In this document: one piece after another, positions 9,387 to 22,790 of the stretch
Position numbering within the stretch: position 1 is the first letter of the stretch
Layout of the letters: the number at the start of each line of letters is the position of its first letter
From: Chromera velia
Taxonomy: Eukaryota > Sar > Chromeraceae
Assembly: GCA_018398765.1 (NCBI GenBank)
Contig: JAHBMJ010000003.1
Span: forward strand, 22,501-59,591
Reading direction: 5' to 3'
DNA length: 37,091 nt
Notes under the pieces: model-generated
The model's input: only the letters and a program-made list of their open reading frames with translations
What the model was told of the DNA's origin: nothing
The model's database searches: none
Made by a program: the position numbers and the translations under genes

Positions 9387-9871
9387 TTGAAGTATAGGAT
9401 ACTAGCCTGCCGCGTATCTATGCTTGCTTCTGGATCTGGCGAGCCGAGCGTGCAGGCCGTGCCGCGTGGTGCCGAAGCACCGTGCTGGCCGGGATAAGAT
9501 TGCCGCGCGCGCATTCGATTTTGTACGATTTGTGCCGCGCACATTCAGCACCAGCCAGTTCAGATCGATTCACTTCATGCAGCACTAGCTGATTGAACGT
9601 CTTTCGGCGGTTCATTCTACTTTACCTTGACGGACAGACTATTTTATGAAGTAGTTCTACCATTATGAAGATCTAGCTCTGCATTCCGTTTGACTATCAT
9701 TTCAAATTGGTCATTCTTTTTTGCGGTTGACAGCGCTCTGTTGTGTTCCGTTTTGGTCAGTCAATAACTGCAACGATCACTTCCGTCTCTGTATTTTTCT
9801 CCAGCAGTCTTTTCCTCCACTCTTCTACAAATTGGAAGCCGCCCGTTCCAGTCAGAACTGGAATGGCAGAA
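9387..9871 (+). mobile_element. Tandem LTR-like unit A0, left part (interrupted by the giant Copia element)
   Basis: This 485-bp segment begins TTGAAGTATAGG and matches 30501-30985, 32086-32570 and (first 340 bp) 33671-34010. Unlike the other units, it is preceded not by the G-run AGGGGGGGAG but by unrelated DNA, so 9387 is the left boundary of the array. The unit is interrupted after TGCTT(T) by the Copia LTR and resumes at 29417. It has no plausible coding frame. Confidence 0.85.
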
Positions 9872-9877
9872 TGCTTT
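9872..9877 (+). repeat. Left target-site duplication of the giant Copia element
   Basis: TGCTTT precedes the 5' LTR and recurs at 29417-29422 directly after the 3' LTR. The uninterrupted units carry a single TGCTTTGG at 30986 and 32571. The duplication is 5 bp (TGCTT) or 6 bp, because a T can be assigned to either side. Confidence 0.85.
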
Positions 9878-10623
9878 TGTAAAAGAAAACGACAGTCCCG
9901 TTCCTGGTCGGATTCGCGGAGGGTGAATTCTGGTCCCGGCCTTTCCATTTGTCCCTTCGCCCCCAGCCAGAGAAAGGAGCGACGCTCACGCGGCGGCCCA
10001 TCCACACGGGGTGGCGGGGCGCTTGCGACAGAGGTGTGCATGTTATGAGTTCCATGGTATGGCCTGCATGCACTTTGGTATAAGAAATAAACCCGAGGCA
10101 CTCACTGTGGTGGCATGTGCTCCAGGCCTTCATATGGGATTTAATTAGGCCAATGGTGCGGTTATACCATCGGAGGCTTCAGAATTAATTCCGGTCGAAT
10201 TAATTTCCAGACGGTCAGACAGACGTGCACGGCAGTTACCATCTGTCTGAATGAGAGACTTGACCTAGGGATTGACAGAGCCTCATGTGTAGGATCTGTA
10301 CTGTGCCCTATGTATCTCTGTGGTTCTCTTGTGCTCTAAGTATTGCACAAGGCCACCAGCAGGAGCGTACTGTGGACTGTGGAAGTTCATAGATTTTTTG
10401 TCTGGTGAAAAGACTGATCAGATATTTATTTCTGTCCATCTGTATCGGTCTAGACGAGTACGTTACGTTAACGTATTCACTGTGGTCCTCTAATAGGAGA
10501 GGGCCAGGAATTCGGGAGTATAGCAGGTTGAGGAGTCCTCTAGAAAGGCTAGAGGATCGACATGGGAGGGCTCATAGGATTCCACTGGAAGAATCTCGAG
10601 AGAGGTGAGACTCTACTTTTCAC
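9878..10623 (+). repeat. 5' LTR of giant Copia element
   Basis: This 746-bp direct repeat matches 28671-29416. It begins TGTAAAAGAAAACGAC and ends CTACTTTTCAC, with short near-inverted ends (GTGAAAG/CTTTTCAC). An AATAAA at 10086-10091 could be the LTR polyadenylation signal. It contains the near-palindrome AATTAATTCCGGTCGAATTAATT, at about 10182, written here as two arms (AATTAATT and its repeat) around CCGGTCG. Confidence 0.9.
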
Positions 10624-10711
10624 TGGTGCCGTCACTGAGGGAGTCTCCCGTTGTCGTTCCGACAACATTCCCCTTATTGTATTCCCGATTCCCTACTGCA
10701 GATAACCTACC
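10624..10711 (+). promoter_or_regulatory. PBS-like site and leader of the Copia element
   Basis: Immediately after the LTR end comes TGGTGCCGTCACTGAGG. A TGG directly inside the 5' LTR is the usual start of a primer binding site complementary to a tRNA 3' CCA end. I cannot assign the tRNA; it is not the plant-type initiator-Met TGGTATCAGAGC. A GGGAG-TCT-CTCCC hairpin follows. The leader ends at a strong start context, ACCATGG, at 10709-10715. Confidence 0.6.
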
Positions 10712-12862
10712 ATGGGTCCCAAGAAGGACGCTCCCCATGGGTGCGTCGCGATCAAGGGTATAGAGGCGAAGACCGTGGGCTTCTTCAGCCTCACGGACGA
10801 TGTGGACATCATCGAGTGGGTACGGCAATATGCAGATGCTGTTGCCATTCTCGGTGACTCGGACGAGTGGTGCGGCAGGCTCACCCTCACGAACAGGAAC
10901 AAGGTGGGGGTCAACGTCAAGCACTACATTGCAAAGACCGAGATGGAAGTGCTGGAGAAGGTGGTGGAACAGGTGCTCCACCTCAGCTCAGAAGTCTTTG
11001 AGCAGCTCCGGATTTTCCACAGGCACGTTGTGGACTGCGTTTCTCTGCCCGACGTGGAGTGGATGAAGAGATATCTGCAGCGGACCAACGTCCTGAGAAT
11101 GGGCAAGGCGAGGATCATAGAAATCAGGGAGCTTCTCTCATGCCGAGAGAAGGAGAGAATCTCTGGTCCCCAGTTGAAGTCCCTGAATGAGCAGATCCTC
11201 TTCCTGCAGGCTCTAAAGGAACCCTCCTCACTCTTCCTGTCTCGCCCTGTTATGTTTTCTTCAGGTGGGGAGCTCCATGGGGGAGCTCCAACAGAGACGA
11301 AAGTGAAGACGGAGGAGGAGATGGGAGCGATACCAAACACCTCCCGTCAGATGACCATCCCCGTGTCCAGTGAGCAGCGTCCGGCCTCTGTTGAGCAGGA
11401 CCGCCGTAGCAGTAGCAGTAGCAGCTCCAGTGGGAGGATGCAGGTGGTCGGTATACGACTTGACGCCACCCTGGCGGAGAAGAAAAGGAAGCAGTATGAG
11501 GACCTTGTGGCGCAGATATCGGGTCTGGACGCCGAACGGGGTGCTGATAAGCTCCGAATTCTAGAGATCCAGAAGGAGGAGAATGATGTGATGAGTAGCA
11601 TACCCAAGAGGGACAACTTCCCTGAGGGGTCCAAAGGGAAGGAGGAGTATGCAACAGAGCTGGCATCCTGGGCCGAGAAGAAAGAGGTCTTCGACGCTGG
11701 GAAGGCTGACAGGGATACGCTGGTAGCGACCCTGTAAGGTCACATCGACCAGTTGGCGTCAGATGTGTTTGCTCTCAACAAGCAAGCCGACAAACTCCGC
11801 AAGGAGATAGACACGCTCTCTCCTCCTCCCCAGGCCAAGGGCGTCCCTGGGGGTGCTGCTGAAGGCTGCCTGCCTTCGGTATTCCTGATGACCCCCCTTA
11901 CGGGTGGGGGGGTGTATCCTGCAGTGTCTCCCCCTGAACCTGCGACGGTGTCTGTAGGTGGGAGGGTGCGTACTGGTGATGTCGGGGCTCCGGAGGCTCC
12001 TGACATCTTCTCTTTCCTGGGAGTTAGGGAGTCGAGTGGGACTCGGAGGAGGCCGAAGTGTGACCCTGAGGATCCTCTCATCGCCTACACCCTGGAGGAG
12101 ATCTTAACATCGGTCCCGAGGACCTTTGTGGAGATGTGCAATAAGGTCGTGGCGATGATCTTCACGCACTTTTTCAAGACGATCCAGTACTCAACCTCTG
12201 CTCTCGTCTTGGAGTACGAGAGGATTGCCTGTAAGCTCTGTAGGTTTGGGACCTACACGGAGCTGCTGGCATATCACAAGCGTCTCCTGAACCACCTGGT
12301 TGAGGAGAACATCGTCCACGAGCTTGGCGTGAAGTACAGGCTTGGGCTCCTGACTGCGTACCTACCAAACGACCTCATAATGAGGTGGCAGGAGAGGCAG
12401 ACCCCGGTGGACCTCACCAGTGAAGTGGAGATCACCAAGGAGATCCATGCCATCGCTGCCCAGGCGGAGACCTTTAACAAGTCTCTCGGGGATGCATGGG
12501 ACCAGGGCCTGGTCAAAGGAGCTCTCGTCGAGGACTTGAAGAGAGAGTGGGAACAGAAGGCGGCAACCTTCGGTGTGAAGGACTCGGGGGGTGCCTCGCG
12601 GGGGGCCATCATTCCGAAGGTTCCTTTCGTGGCGTTCGCGGGGCCTAGAGGAGTCCCGCAGAGGAAGTCCCCTTCCAAGGCAAAGGGAGGGAAACCCTCA
12701 GGAGGCAAGACCCCTGACTCTGGCAGGAAGGACAGGGGCAACTCTGATCGTGGTAGGCAGGGCGGTGCTGGTGGGGGTTTCGGTAAGGGGGATGGCGGGG
12801 GGAGCTCCAATCGGGGGCGCTCTCCTGGGTCCAATTCCTGCTCCCTCCAGTCGATACAATGA
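10712..12862 (+). pseudogene. gag: Copia gag (capsid region), one internal stop and a 3' frame change
   Basis: The frame opens at ATG 10712 in ACCATGG context. TAA at 11735-11737 interrupts it and the same frame then continues to 12862. The first half (341 codons) has a helical N-terminal region, a poly-Ser run (about codons 230-238) and a charged, coiled-coil-like segment. The second half has a Pro/Gly-rich hinge, then an all-helical stretch (about 12080-12480, with motifs like LAYHKRLLNHLVEE and LPNDLIMRWQE) resembling the Copia gag capsid, then a Lys/Gly/Arg-rich basic tail. Near 12835 the reading passes to the next frame (position mod 3 = 0), which carries the zinc knuckle. This is either a frameshift mutation or a relic of programmed shifting. 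The stop is explained by one transition from a Gln codon (CAA). Confidence 0.75.
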
Positions 12863-13562
12863 CAAGGGGGTGGAAGGAAAGGACCGTCCTCCCACTCAGG
12901 CCATTGTCAACCCCAGGGGTCCCAACAGGAACCCCGTTCTCGATCGATATGGTGTCTAACACTGGGATAGAACCGGATCGGATACGTTTATCGGAACGAT
13001 GGCGGGTCCTGGAGAAACTCCCATCAAATCCGGTCAGTGGGATGGAGAGTTTAGGTCTTTGTGGGACAAAGCGTGTTGGGATCCTGCCAGCAGGAAAAGC
13101 CTTCCCCACGGGTACTGCGATGGGCAGTGCCTGAGATGTAACCGTTCAGACGGACATGTAGAGTGGGGGGGCCATGGGGCCTGTCCTTGGATTCGGAAGA
13201 AGGACGGCTGCCCAGCGTGTAAAACGATAGGCCATGCTCCCAACAACTGCCCTGACGAGAACGCGAAGAAGCGATGGATGATGAAGCAGATAGACAAGAC
13301 TGGGCAGGACAAGGGCGGCTCCGGGGGCCGTCCTAAAGGTCCTCCGGGAGGAGGAGGCCGTGGAGGCGGCTCCAGAGACCGTCGAGGGTCTCCTTATCCT
13401 GGTCGTGGGGGCGGCTCAGGGGGGAGAGGAGGCGGTGGGGGTCGTGGCCATGGTGGGCATACCCTTTCTCCCGGCAGGTTCAACAACGAGAACTTCGAAA
13501 AGAAGAACTCAGACTCCAGACAGGCGCAGCGGGGGAGTAGTGTCCCTCCTGTGTCCTCGTAG
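12863..13562 (+). pseudogene. gag: Copia nucleocapsid with CCHC zinc knuckle and Gly-rich tail
   Basis: This segment is in a different frame from the capsid and contains TAA at 12957-12959. A canonical knuckle CPACKTIGHAPNNC (C-X2-C-X4-H-X4-C) is encoded at about 13209-13250. Just upstream is a second Cys/His cluster (CLRCNRSDGHVEWGGHGAC) that could be an irregular zinc site. A long Gly/Arg-rich tail (about 13315-13470) of RGG type follows, typical of RNA binding. The segment ends at TAG 13560-13562. In an active element it would package genomic RNA in the virus-like particle. Confidence 0.8.
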
Positions 13563-15278
13563 AATGTCGGTCCTAGGGGTCAGGACGACGATGATAGTGT
13601 CGTAGTGATGGGTGGCATCTCATGTAGGAAGGAGGACTCGTTCAACCTGACCACCCATGCATCCAAGGATGAAGAGAAGATCCCTCATGGGGAGGGGTCT
13701 CTCGGTAAGGTCCGCTTTGCAGACCAGCTTGGCCTCCCTTTGTGCTATGAGCCTGGAGCCAAGTACTCGCCCGACTACGATAAAACGACCTTCCCTGTGT
13801 GGCATGATGGGGCTATGGAGCGCCTGTCTACTTGAGATCCTGTTGGGACCTACACGGGGGTTGATGTATGGAGAGAAGGAGTCCGTGGAGCCTAGCAAAC
13901 GCTCTTGTCTGATGAGCCTGAACGGACAGGCTTGGAACACATGGGGTGGGCTATCTTCCCTGCAGGTTTAGAGACTTGCATAATGGTCATGCAAGCATTC
14001 CAGTCTGAGTTCACTGCGGGAGGAGTCTAGCGCATCAGGGACATGATGGAAAAGCATGACCCCCATCTCCCTGAGGTCATCTCTCGCACGCGGGGACCGG
14101 AGGACGAGACCACCATGGGTGCGGTACCCTCTCGTTTGAAGTCTGCTGTCTACACGGTCTCCTAGTACAAGAGTGAACTGATGAACGACCTGAGCAGGAC
14201 CCGGCGTCGGGCTGGATTTCTAGAAAAGTTCGAGGTCTACAAGGTTTCGGGAAATGCGAGATCCCAGATCCCCAAGCTCGTCGAGTATAGGGTCCTCAAG
14301 ATCCATATTGACTCCTGTACGTTCGGGAACCTCATCTCTTAGAGGAAGGTGAGGAGCCTTATCCATGCCTTTGGGGGGCCGGATATCCCGGAATGGATGG
14401 GTTTGTTCATGGGGGGCGTTGGGGAGGAGGGTGATGGGCCCCCAGACGGGGGGCTTCCCAGGAGGACGAGGCACCAGCACTATGAGTATCTTGTCACAGG
14501 ACAAGATTTCATTGAGTGGAAGGTGTGGTTGGAGATGCCCCTCCAGTCACGGGGACTGGGGGATGAAGCGGTGTTCTCCTGTCCTGCAGTTCTTGGCATC
14601 CGGTTCGGGTTTCACGACCCCTCCGGCGTTCCAAAGAACATAGTCGTCCCCTGCCTCCTCCACACGGTCGATCAGCCGAACCTCACCGACGTGTTGGTTT
14701 GCAATGCTCCTGGTGCAGGTCTCTTTGTCCCTCGCTCTTCTACGAAGGATATTCTCCCCGCCTACCACACGTGGACGGAGAGAACGAAGGAGGAGAAGCA
14801 GATCTCACATGGGGTAAGACTGTCTATGGATCTGATGTACCAGGAGGGGGTGCGACAGAGAATTCCACAGGTTGATGTTGAGGTCATGGACACCCCCTTC
14901 AAGGTGGGAACACCAAAGGCCTGCATCATCCACAAGCTCTGGGGAGATAGGCCGGATGGGTACGGCCTCAACCACCTCCTTTGAGCAGTGTACAACCGCA
15001 GCCCGCAATACAAGGCCGTTCCAAACGAGTCTTTTGAGCACTCCCTTGGGGGAGGTCCCCAAGGCGGTTCCTGCGGGTACCGGTTCCAGTCACTGCAGGA
15101 GGTGTGGGACCGGTAGAACAAGGCGTGGCAGCTGAAGCAGCAGAGAGATCCTCACGAGAGGATTCCCTGAACCCCTCTCCCTAATACGGAGAAGAAGAGG
15201 TCGGCCAAAAAGCACTTCAGAGCCTCACCCGACGGTATTGAGGTCCCTGTGGCTGCCTACCCAATCACGTAGTGGGTC
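13563..15278 (+). pseudogene. pol: Pre-integrase pol region with candidate protease motif, many stops
   Basis: The frame of the zinc knuckle continues, with stops at 13833, 13893, 14028, 14163, 14340, 14982, 15114, 15168 and 15270. About 1,700 bp without frameshift is far more than the usual short protease segment. The best protease candidate is [11 protein letters not shown] (about 14304-14336), like the retropepsin 'l-D-S/T-G-A-x-x-N-l-I' active site but with Cys in place of Gly. Downstream comes a '[13 protein letters not shown]' stretch resembling the Copia protease-to-integrase transition. The long segment 13605-14300 has no recognised domain. Reading through the stops gives ordinary protein-like composition, so this was once coding. 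Confidence 0.6.
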
Positions 15279-16175
15279 GTGGGTAGATGGACTGCTTCGG
15301 AGCTGGCGGACACCGACCACTGTCAGCAAGGTCCCTTTCTCGCGATGAGAAAGTTTGATGCTGGTGGTGTTGACCACTTCAAACCATGGGACTACGGGTT
15401 CGAACGGATGCACTTGGCTGCCTTCTCGGCCGTCATGGTCGACCAGAAGCGTGAGGCGATGGCGCTACATGCGTACTACGGACACCAGAACTTCGACGAT
15501 CTCAAGGAGACTCTCGCAGCGGAGGGCATTGAGATCGATAAGGACTGTAGAAGGTGGGTTTCTGCGTGTCCCCTCTGTCAACTGAAGAACGCGATCACTT
15601 CAAGGATTCACAAAAGGAGTGAGCAGTTGTCTGCCGACTGGAGGCCAATCAAGGGAACGGTCTGGATCGTTGACATCTGGTTCTTCAAGGACCTTTTTGC
15701 AAAGGCCGAGACAGGGGGCTTCGGAATGATGGTGGTTCTCTACAAGCCAGGAGCCGGGTTCTCTCTGGCCCACCCAGTAAAAGAGAAAGATGAGGCTTCC
15801 CTCATCGACTGCGCACATTACTTTGCTCGCTGGCTGGGGCATCCGCACCTGGTGTATATGGACGGAGAGAAGGCGGGAGCGGGTGTCTCCTTTCAGTCAT
15901 GGCTCTGGGGGGATGGGTCCCCTGGACTGCACCCTATCGAGTACCGTCAGGGACCACCGTACGTGGGTAAGGGTCTGCAGGCTCTGGTTGAGCACTGCAT
16001 TCGCAGCAATCGGAAGGGAGTGGCCCTCCTCATATTAGACCTGAACCACCGTTTTCCCCTTGCTGTGATTCACCTCGTGGCGATGGAGGAACGTTGGAGG
16101 TATTCCTGCGCGTTTCATAGAACGGTGGGGGGCATCCCTTTTACCCTAACTTTTCGAAGAGCGCCTCCTGGATGA
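15279..16175 (+). pseudogene. pol: Copia integrase (GAG-pre-integrase zinc domain plus DDE core)
   Basis: An uninterrupted 298-codon segment follows the TAG at 15270-15272. Counted from 15279, the zinc-binding HHCC is H64-X4-H69 (HAYYGH) and C97-X2-C100 (CPLC). The catalytic core has D132 in IVDIW, D195 in LVYMDGE and E238 in LQALVEH, a D-X62-D-X42-E spacing close to retroviral and Copia integrases. The end 'GGIPFTLTFRRAPP' matches the conserved 'tPfe..fgr.P' integrase segment. It would insert the cDNA into host DNA. The frame ends at TGA 16173-16175, just after this motif. Confidence 0.85.
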
Positions 16176-16663
16176 AGAGTGGGGGACACCGCGGTGGTGT
16201 CTATGCCCTCCCTGGGAATGGAGTTATGCAGAGTCATTGTGCAGTTCCTGGCTCCGCTCATGCACGATATTGTTGCGATCTTTCACAGGTACAAGGAGAA
16301 AAACGTTCAAGGGGAACGTTTTACCGTCCTGCAGGTCCACTCGGAATATCTGCAGACGGTCTCGGACAACCTCCGCCTCTGGGGGGGGCCTCGTTTTGAT
16401 CAAGAAGGAACCATCCTCCTGGCTCCGGCGGGCAGAGAACAGGAAGATCCTCGACTATGGAAAACTTCTGCAAGGCAAGAGGGGGGAACAGGCGCCCACT
16501 ACCGCAGACAGGCAGGGAGAAACGACCTCGGTCACAGGGGCCTGGATTCTCTCTAGTCCTTCCGAGCACATCTCCGGTGGGACGATACGAGGGGTTGCAG
16601 CGAGGGACACAGTGGCCGGAGAGGAAATTTTCTTTCTAGCTGGCTGATGAAGGCAAAAGTGTC
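16176..16663 (+). pseudogene. pol: Post-integrase segment with frame change
   Basis: The integrase frame continues sensibly after the TGA (VGDTAVVSMPSLGMELCRVIVQ and on) to about 16390. The likely coding frame then moves, and from 16664 the protein-like frame is a different one (position mod 3 = 2). Small indels between about 16380 and 16660 are the simplest explanation. No domain is recognised. Confidence 0.5.
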
Positions 16664-19885
<3,222 letters not shown>

Positions 19886-20293
19886 GTGTACGAGGAGGAG
19901 ATGAGCCGTTTCAAGAAGGGCTCTACCCAGCTCCCCACCACAAAGGAGGAGATCGACTCGGAGTCTCACACGCTTGTGGCCCTAAAGGAGTGGCTGGTGA
20001 ACATTGTAGGAAATCGGATGCTTGGAAAGAGAATGAAAAGGAACGAGGTTCGGGCGGTTGTCGGCATGGGCTGGCGGTGCACTTGGAAAGAGATGGACGA
20101 TAGGGGCCGGAAGCCTAAGGCGAGGTTTTTTGCAAAAAGTTTCCTGGATGGCCGACTCGTTGACACCTACGTCGGAACGCCTTCCGTCGCGGGGATCAAC
20201 ACCGCCTACCTTTTCATTGTGTCCACAGGAATGGAGATGGGGGCAGCGGATGTGACCGCTGCCTTCTTGACCTCCAAGAACCATAACGCTGAA
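19886..20293 (+). pseudogene. pol: Copia reverse transcriptase, N-terminal part (split by insertion)
   Basis: This is the fingers/palm start of a Copia RT. It has a W-x-C-T-W-K-x-M-x-D-x-G segment followed by KARFFAKSF, matching the 'K..G...ryKARLVakGf' block. It then has the first catalytic motif GAADVTAAFL (Asp at codon 122 counted from 19886), matching 'q.DVktAFL'. The sequence is cut after the GAA codon at 20291-20293 by the 3.9-kb TIR element and resumes at 24242 in the same frame. The frame upstream is open from 19751, so this is part of the polyprotein rather than a separate gene. Confidence 0.85.
20290..20293 (+). repeat. Left 4-bp target-site duplication (TGAA) of the TIR element
   Basis: TGAA precedes AGGCTTG at 20294 and recurs at 24238-24241 directly after CAAGCCT. 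Removing the element and one TGAA restores the RT frame, which supports these exact ends. Confidence 0.8.
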
Positions 20294-20341
20294 AGGCTTG
20301 TGCCTTTAAAAGTGGACTTTTGCCCTCAAGTCGGACTTTTA

Positions 20342-21430
20342 AAAATATGATTCATACTATAAAAGTTTTTTTTGTATCTTGACCTAGATCTTGACTGATT
20401 TTGAATGGTTAAAACTATAATAAACTATAAGAGATTTAATATTCAAAAAAGTTTTTATGTGTAAAAAAAATTTAAAATAAAAATGTATGGAGTTAAAACC
20501 TGCAGCATGTTATAGAAAAGTAATAGTCAAATTAAATTTCTCTAAGTTTGAGTCGTTTGTTTGATCTAAAACCTAATTAAAAGGTACCGAGATTCTTAGT
20601 TTTTTTTTTGTTATTTCATGATTATCCTTACTAAGGCTTATTTACCCTTACTTATAGCCAACACAGTTATGTGCAATAAAAATCTATGATCGATCAAGAA
20701 ATAAAAAAAAAAAAAAGGATCAAAGGAAATCAAAAGAAAACACCAAACACTTACAGAAGCGGTGAGACTAAAGAAAGTCTAAAGAAAGTGTATAAAACCA
20801 TAAGCCAATCCGCGAAGTGTACCTAAGGATGTGTATGGTGCCGGGCAAGTTGCACATACATTGCATGGGAGGAGGGCGCGCGCGCGGCGTGTATTAATGC
20901 ATTGTCAAGCCCCCGGCCCGCAGGGCGCTGTGCACGTGATTTTGGCCCCGGCTGCATGCATAACCTGTGGTGGGGCATGCCGGGGCCCTCGACAGCCGGA
21001 AAAGCTGATTTTGCTCAAATTCAACAAATAAGATTCTGAAATCGGCTTTCTATATATATTATATCGATATATGGCATCCCAGCTACTGGAAAAAGAGTAC
21101 TTCATCAATAGCGTATGAGTCATTTCAATGATTTAGTTCCATGCTGAGCGCTCCTGGAGAGCTTCTGGGTGGGTGAGGAGCACTTTGGTTCGGAAATTGA
21201 GGCTTGGACTGACGGGCTCGAGGATGCTCGAGGACCAGGCTCGAGGAGATCATGGAAATGCTTCCACGTACGTGTAGGAGGCCGACCTGAGCAACACCAG
21301 GAGAAAGGGGGCTAGGAGGCCTCTATCAACTGAGATTTAACTCAAGCAAGTCCATTTGATACGGAAAGATAGCTCTTGATGAGAGGAATCACGACAATGG
21401 TTTTGTATTATACATACATATGAATAATTT
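20342..21430. other. AT-rich left interior of the TIR element
   Basis: AT-rich to about 20830. A GC-rich patch (20835-20990, including a CG-alternating run GCGCGCGCG and GC-CA-rich DNA) follows, then a TATATATATTATATCGATATAT run (about 21049-21071, given here only by position). Around 21218-21245 GCTCGAGGA-type motifs repeat three times. No gene is seen. Confidence 0.45.
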
Positions 21431-21432
21431 CA

Positions 21433-21796
21433 ACCCATGCATGACAGGCCAACACATGCCAACACAGCATCCCCTGAGTCGTCTAAGGAAGCAAGAATCA
21501 AGCTTTGGGGTTCCAAAGAAGCAACTTATGAATTGCTGGAAGCCTGTTTTCTTATACGGTCTGTGTGACGATTTCGAAATTTTTACCGAGGAAGGGCCGA
21601 TCTCGGTAAAAATGGATAAACCCATGACAGACTGACACATGCCGACACAGTGTCCCCTGGGTCGTCTAAGAAAGCAAGAATCGAGCTTTGGGGTTCTAAA
21701 GAAGCAAATTATGAATTGCTGGAAGCCTGTTTTCTTATACGGTCTGTGTGACGATTTCGAAATTTTTACCGAGGAAGGGCTGATCTCGGTAAAAAT
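21433..21796 (+). repeat. 183-bp tandem duplication containing TTTTTACCGAG hairpins
   Basis: Two copies (about 21433-21613 and 21620-21796) share ACACATGCC, GTCGTCTAAG, AGCTTTGGGGTTC, AATTGCTGGAAGCCTGTTTT and CTTATACGGTCTGTGTGACG. The offset is 183 bp, with few substitutions plus a small indel near the start. Each ends in a hairpin with 12-bp arms, ATTTTTACCGAG and CTCGGTAAAAAT. Confidence 0.85.
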
Positions 21797-22177
21797 GGGT
21801 CTGTCCATATCTTGACCCAGATCAGCCCCTTCCTGGTAGAATTTTTGAAATTATCATAGAGACAGGCTAACTTGGCAGGCATCCAGAGTTTCTGTATTCA
21901 CTTTTCATGCACTTTGTGTTCCGTTCCTTGCCTCCTCAGTCTGTCCAGGAGACCCATGTTGTGGGATCTCTCTTTGGTCAATCTGATTCTCATGCAGATA
22001 CTTGCATGTGATGTTGCGTGCAGGTACGTCTTCAATTATGCTTCAAGTACTTGGACAATCGTAGGAGCCTCAAGCAGAAGTCCAGCGATGGTCAGTCTTG
22101 CTTCAGTGAGTCTTGGTTAAATTCCTTGATCTTAGTCAGCCGTGGGTAAAACTGCAGATGGGTTTGGGGGGGGGGGC

Positions 22178-22369
22178 GCATTTTTACCGAAAACGGCCCC
22201 TCAGGCTGCTCGGTAAAAATGCACCCTCCCTACTCCCACTTTGAAATTTTTCTGTATCTAATGTGTGTCAAGAAGTTGTTCTCTGTCCTTTTCTCTGCTG
22301 CTTTGTATGCACCACCCCCCCCAGCTCCCTGCATTTTTACCGAGAAGGGGCTGTTGTCGGTAAAAATGC
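22178..22369. repeat. Two further GCATTTTTACCGA hairpins
   Basis: Inverted arms GCATTTTTACCGA and TCGGTAAAAATGC pair at 22178-22190 with 22210-22222, and at 22331-22343 with 22357-22369. Both sit between G- or C-runs. A partial arm (GTATTTTTACCC) lies at 22389. The arms match those in the 183-bp tandem repeat although the loops and flanks differ. Confidence 0.8.
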
Positions 22370-22574
22370 GCCCCCCCTCAGACCCCCCTGTATTTTTACC
22401 CAGATCGCGTACTTTTCTCTGCTTTTACACCCCTGCTCTCCTTTCTTTTTATTGCAGTCCACCCTGTTTGACAGTGTTGTTTCTGTGTCGTGGTGGTGTT
22501 CTCTACCGCTGCTAAGTAGAGGTCTGAACTGTCAGAAAGGAACCTCTCTTGTCCGAGCCTCAGCATAGCTATAT

Positions 22575-22709
22575 CTGTGTCTACCTCTCCTTCCCTCTCC
22601 CTCCCCCTCTCCCCCCCCCCCCCCCCTCTCTTTCTCTCTCTCCCTCTCTCCCTCTTTTCTCTCCTCGTACCTTTTTCTATGAGTTCTTCATCCATTCTTT
22701 CTGTCACGT

Positions 22710-22754
<45 letters not shown>

Positions 22755-22790
22755 ATGTGTGTGTGTGTGTGGGTGGGTATATGTGTGTAC
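22575..22790 (+). repeat. CT-rich, poly-C, (CT)n and (GT)n microsatellites
   Basis: CCCTCTCC-type DNA leads to a poly-C run (about 22611-22626). CT-rich DNA, a perfect (CT)15 (22711-22740) and (GT)n with one interruption (22741-22770) follow. Pyrimidine richness continues to about 23330. Frames here are simple-repeat translations. Confidence 0.9.
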
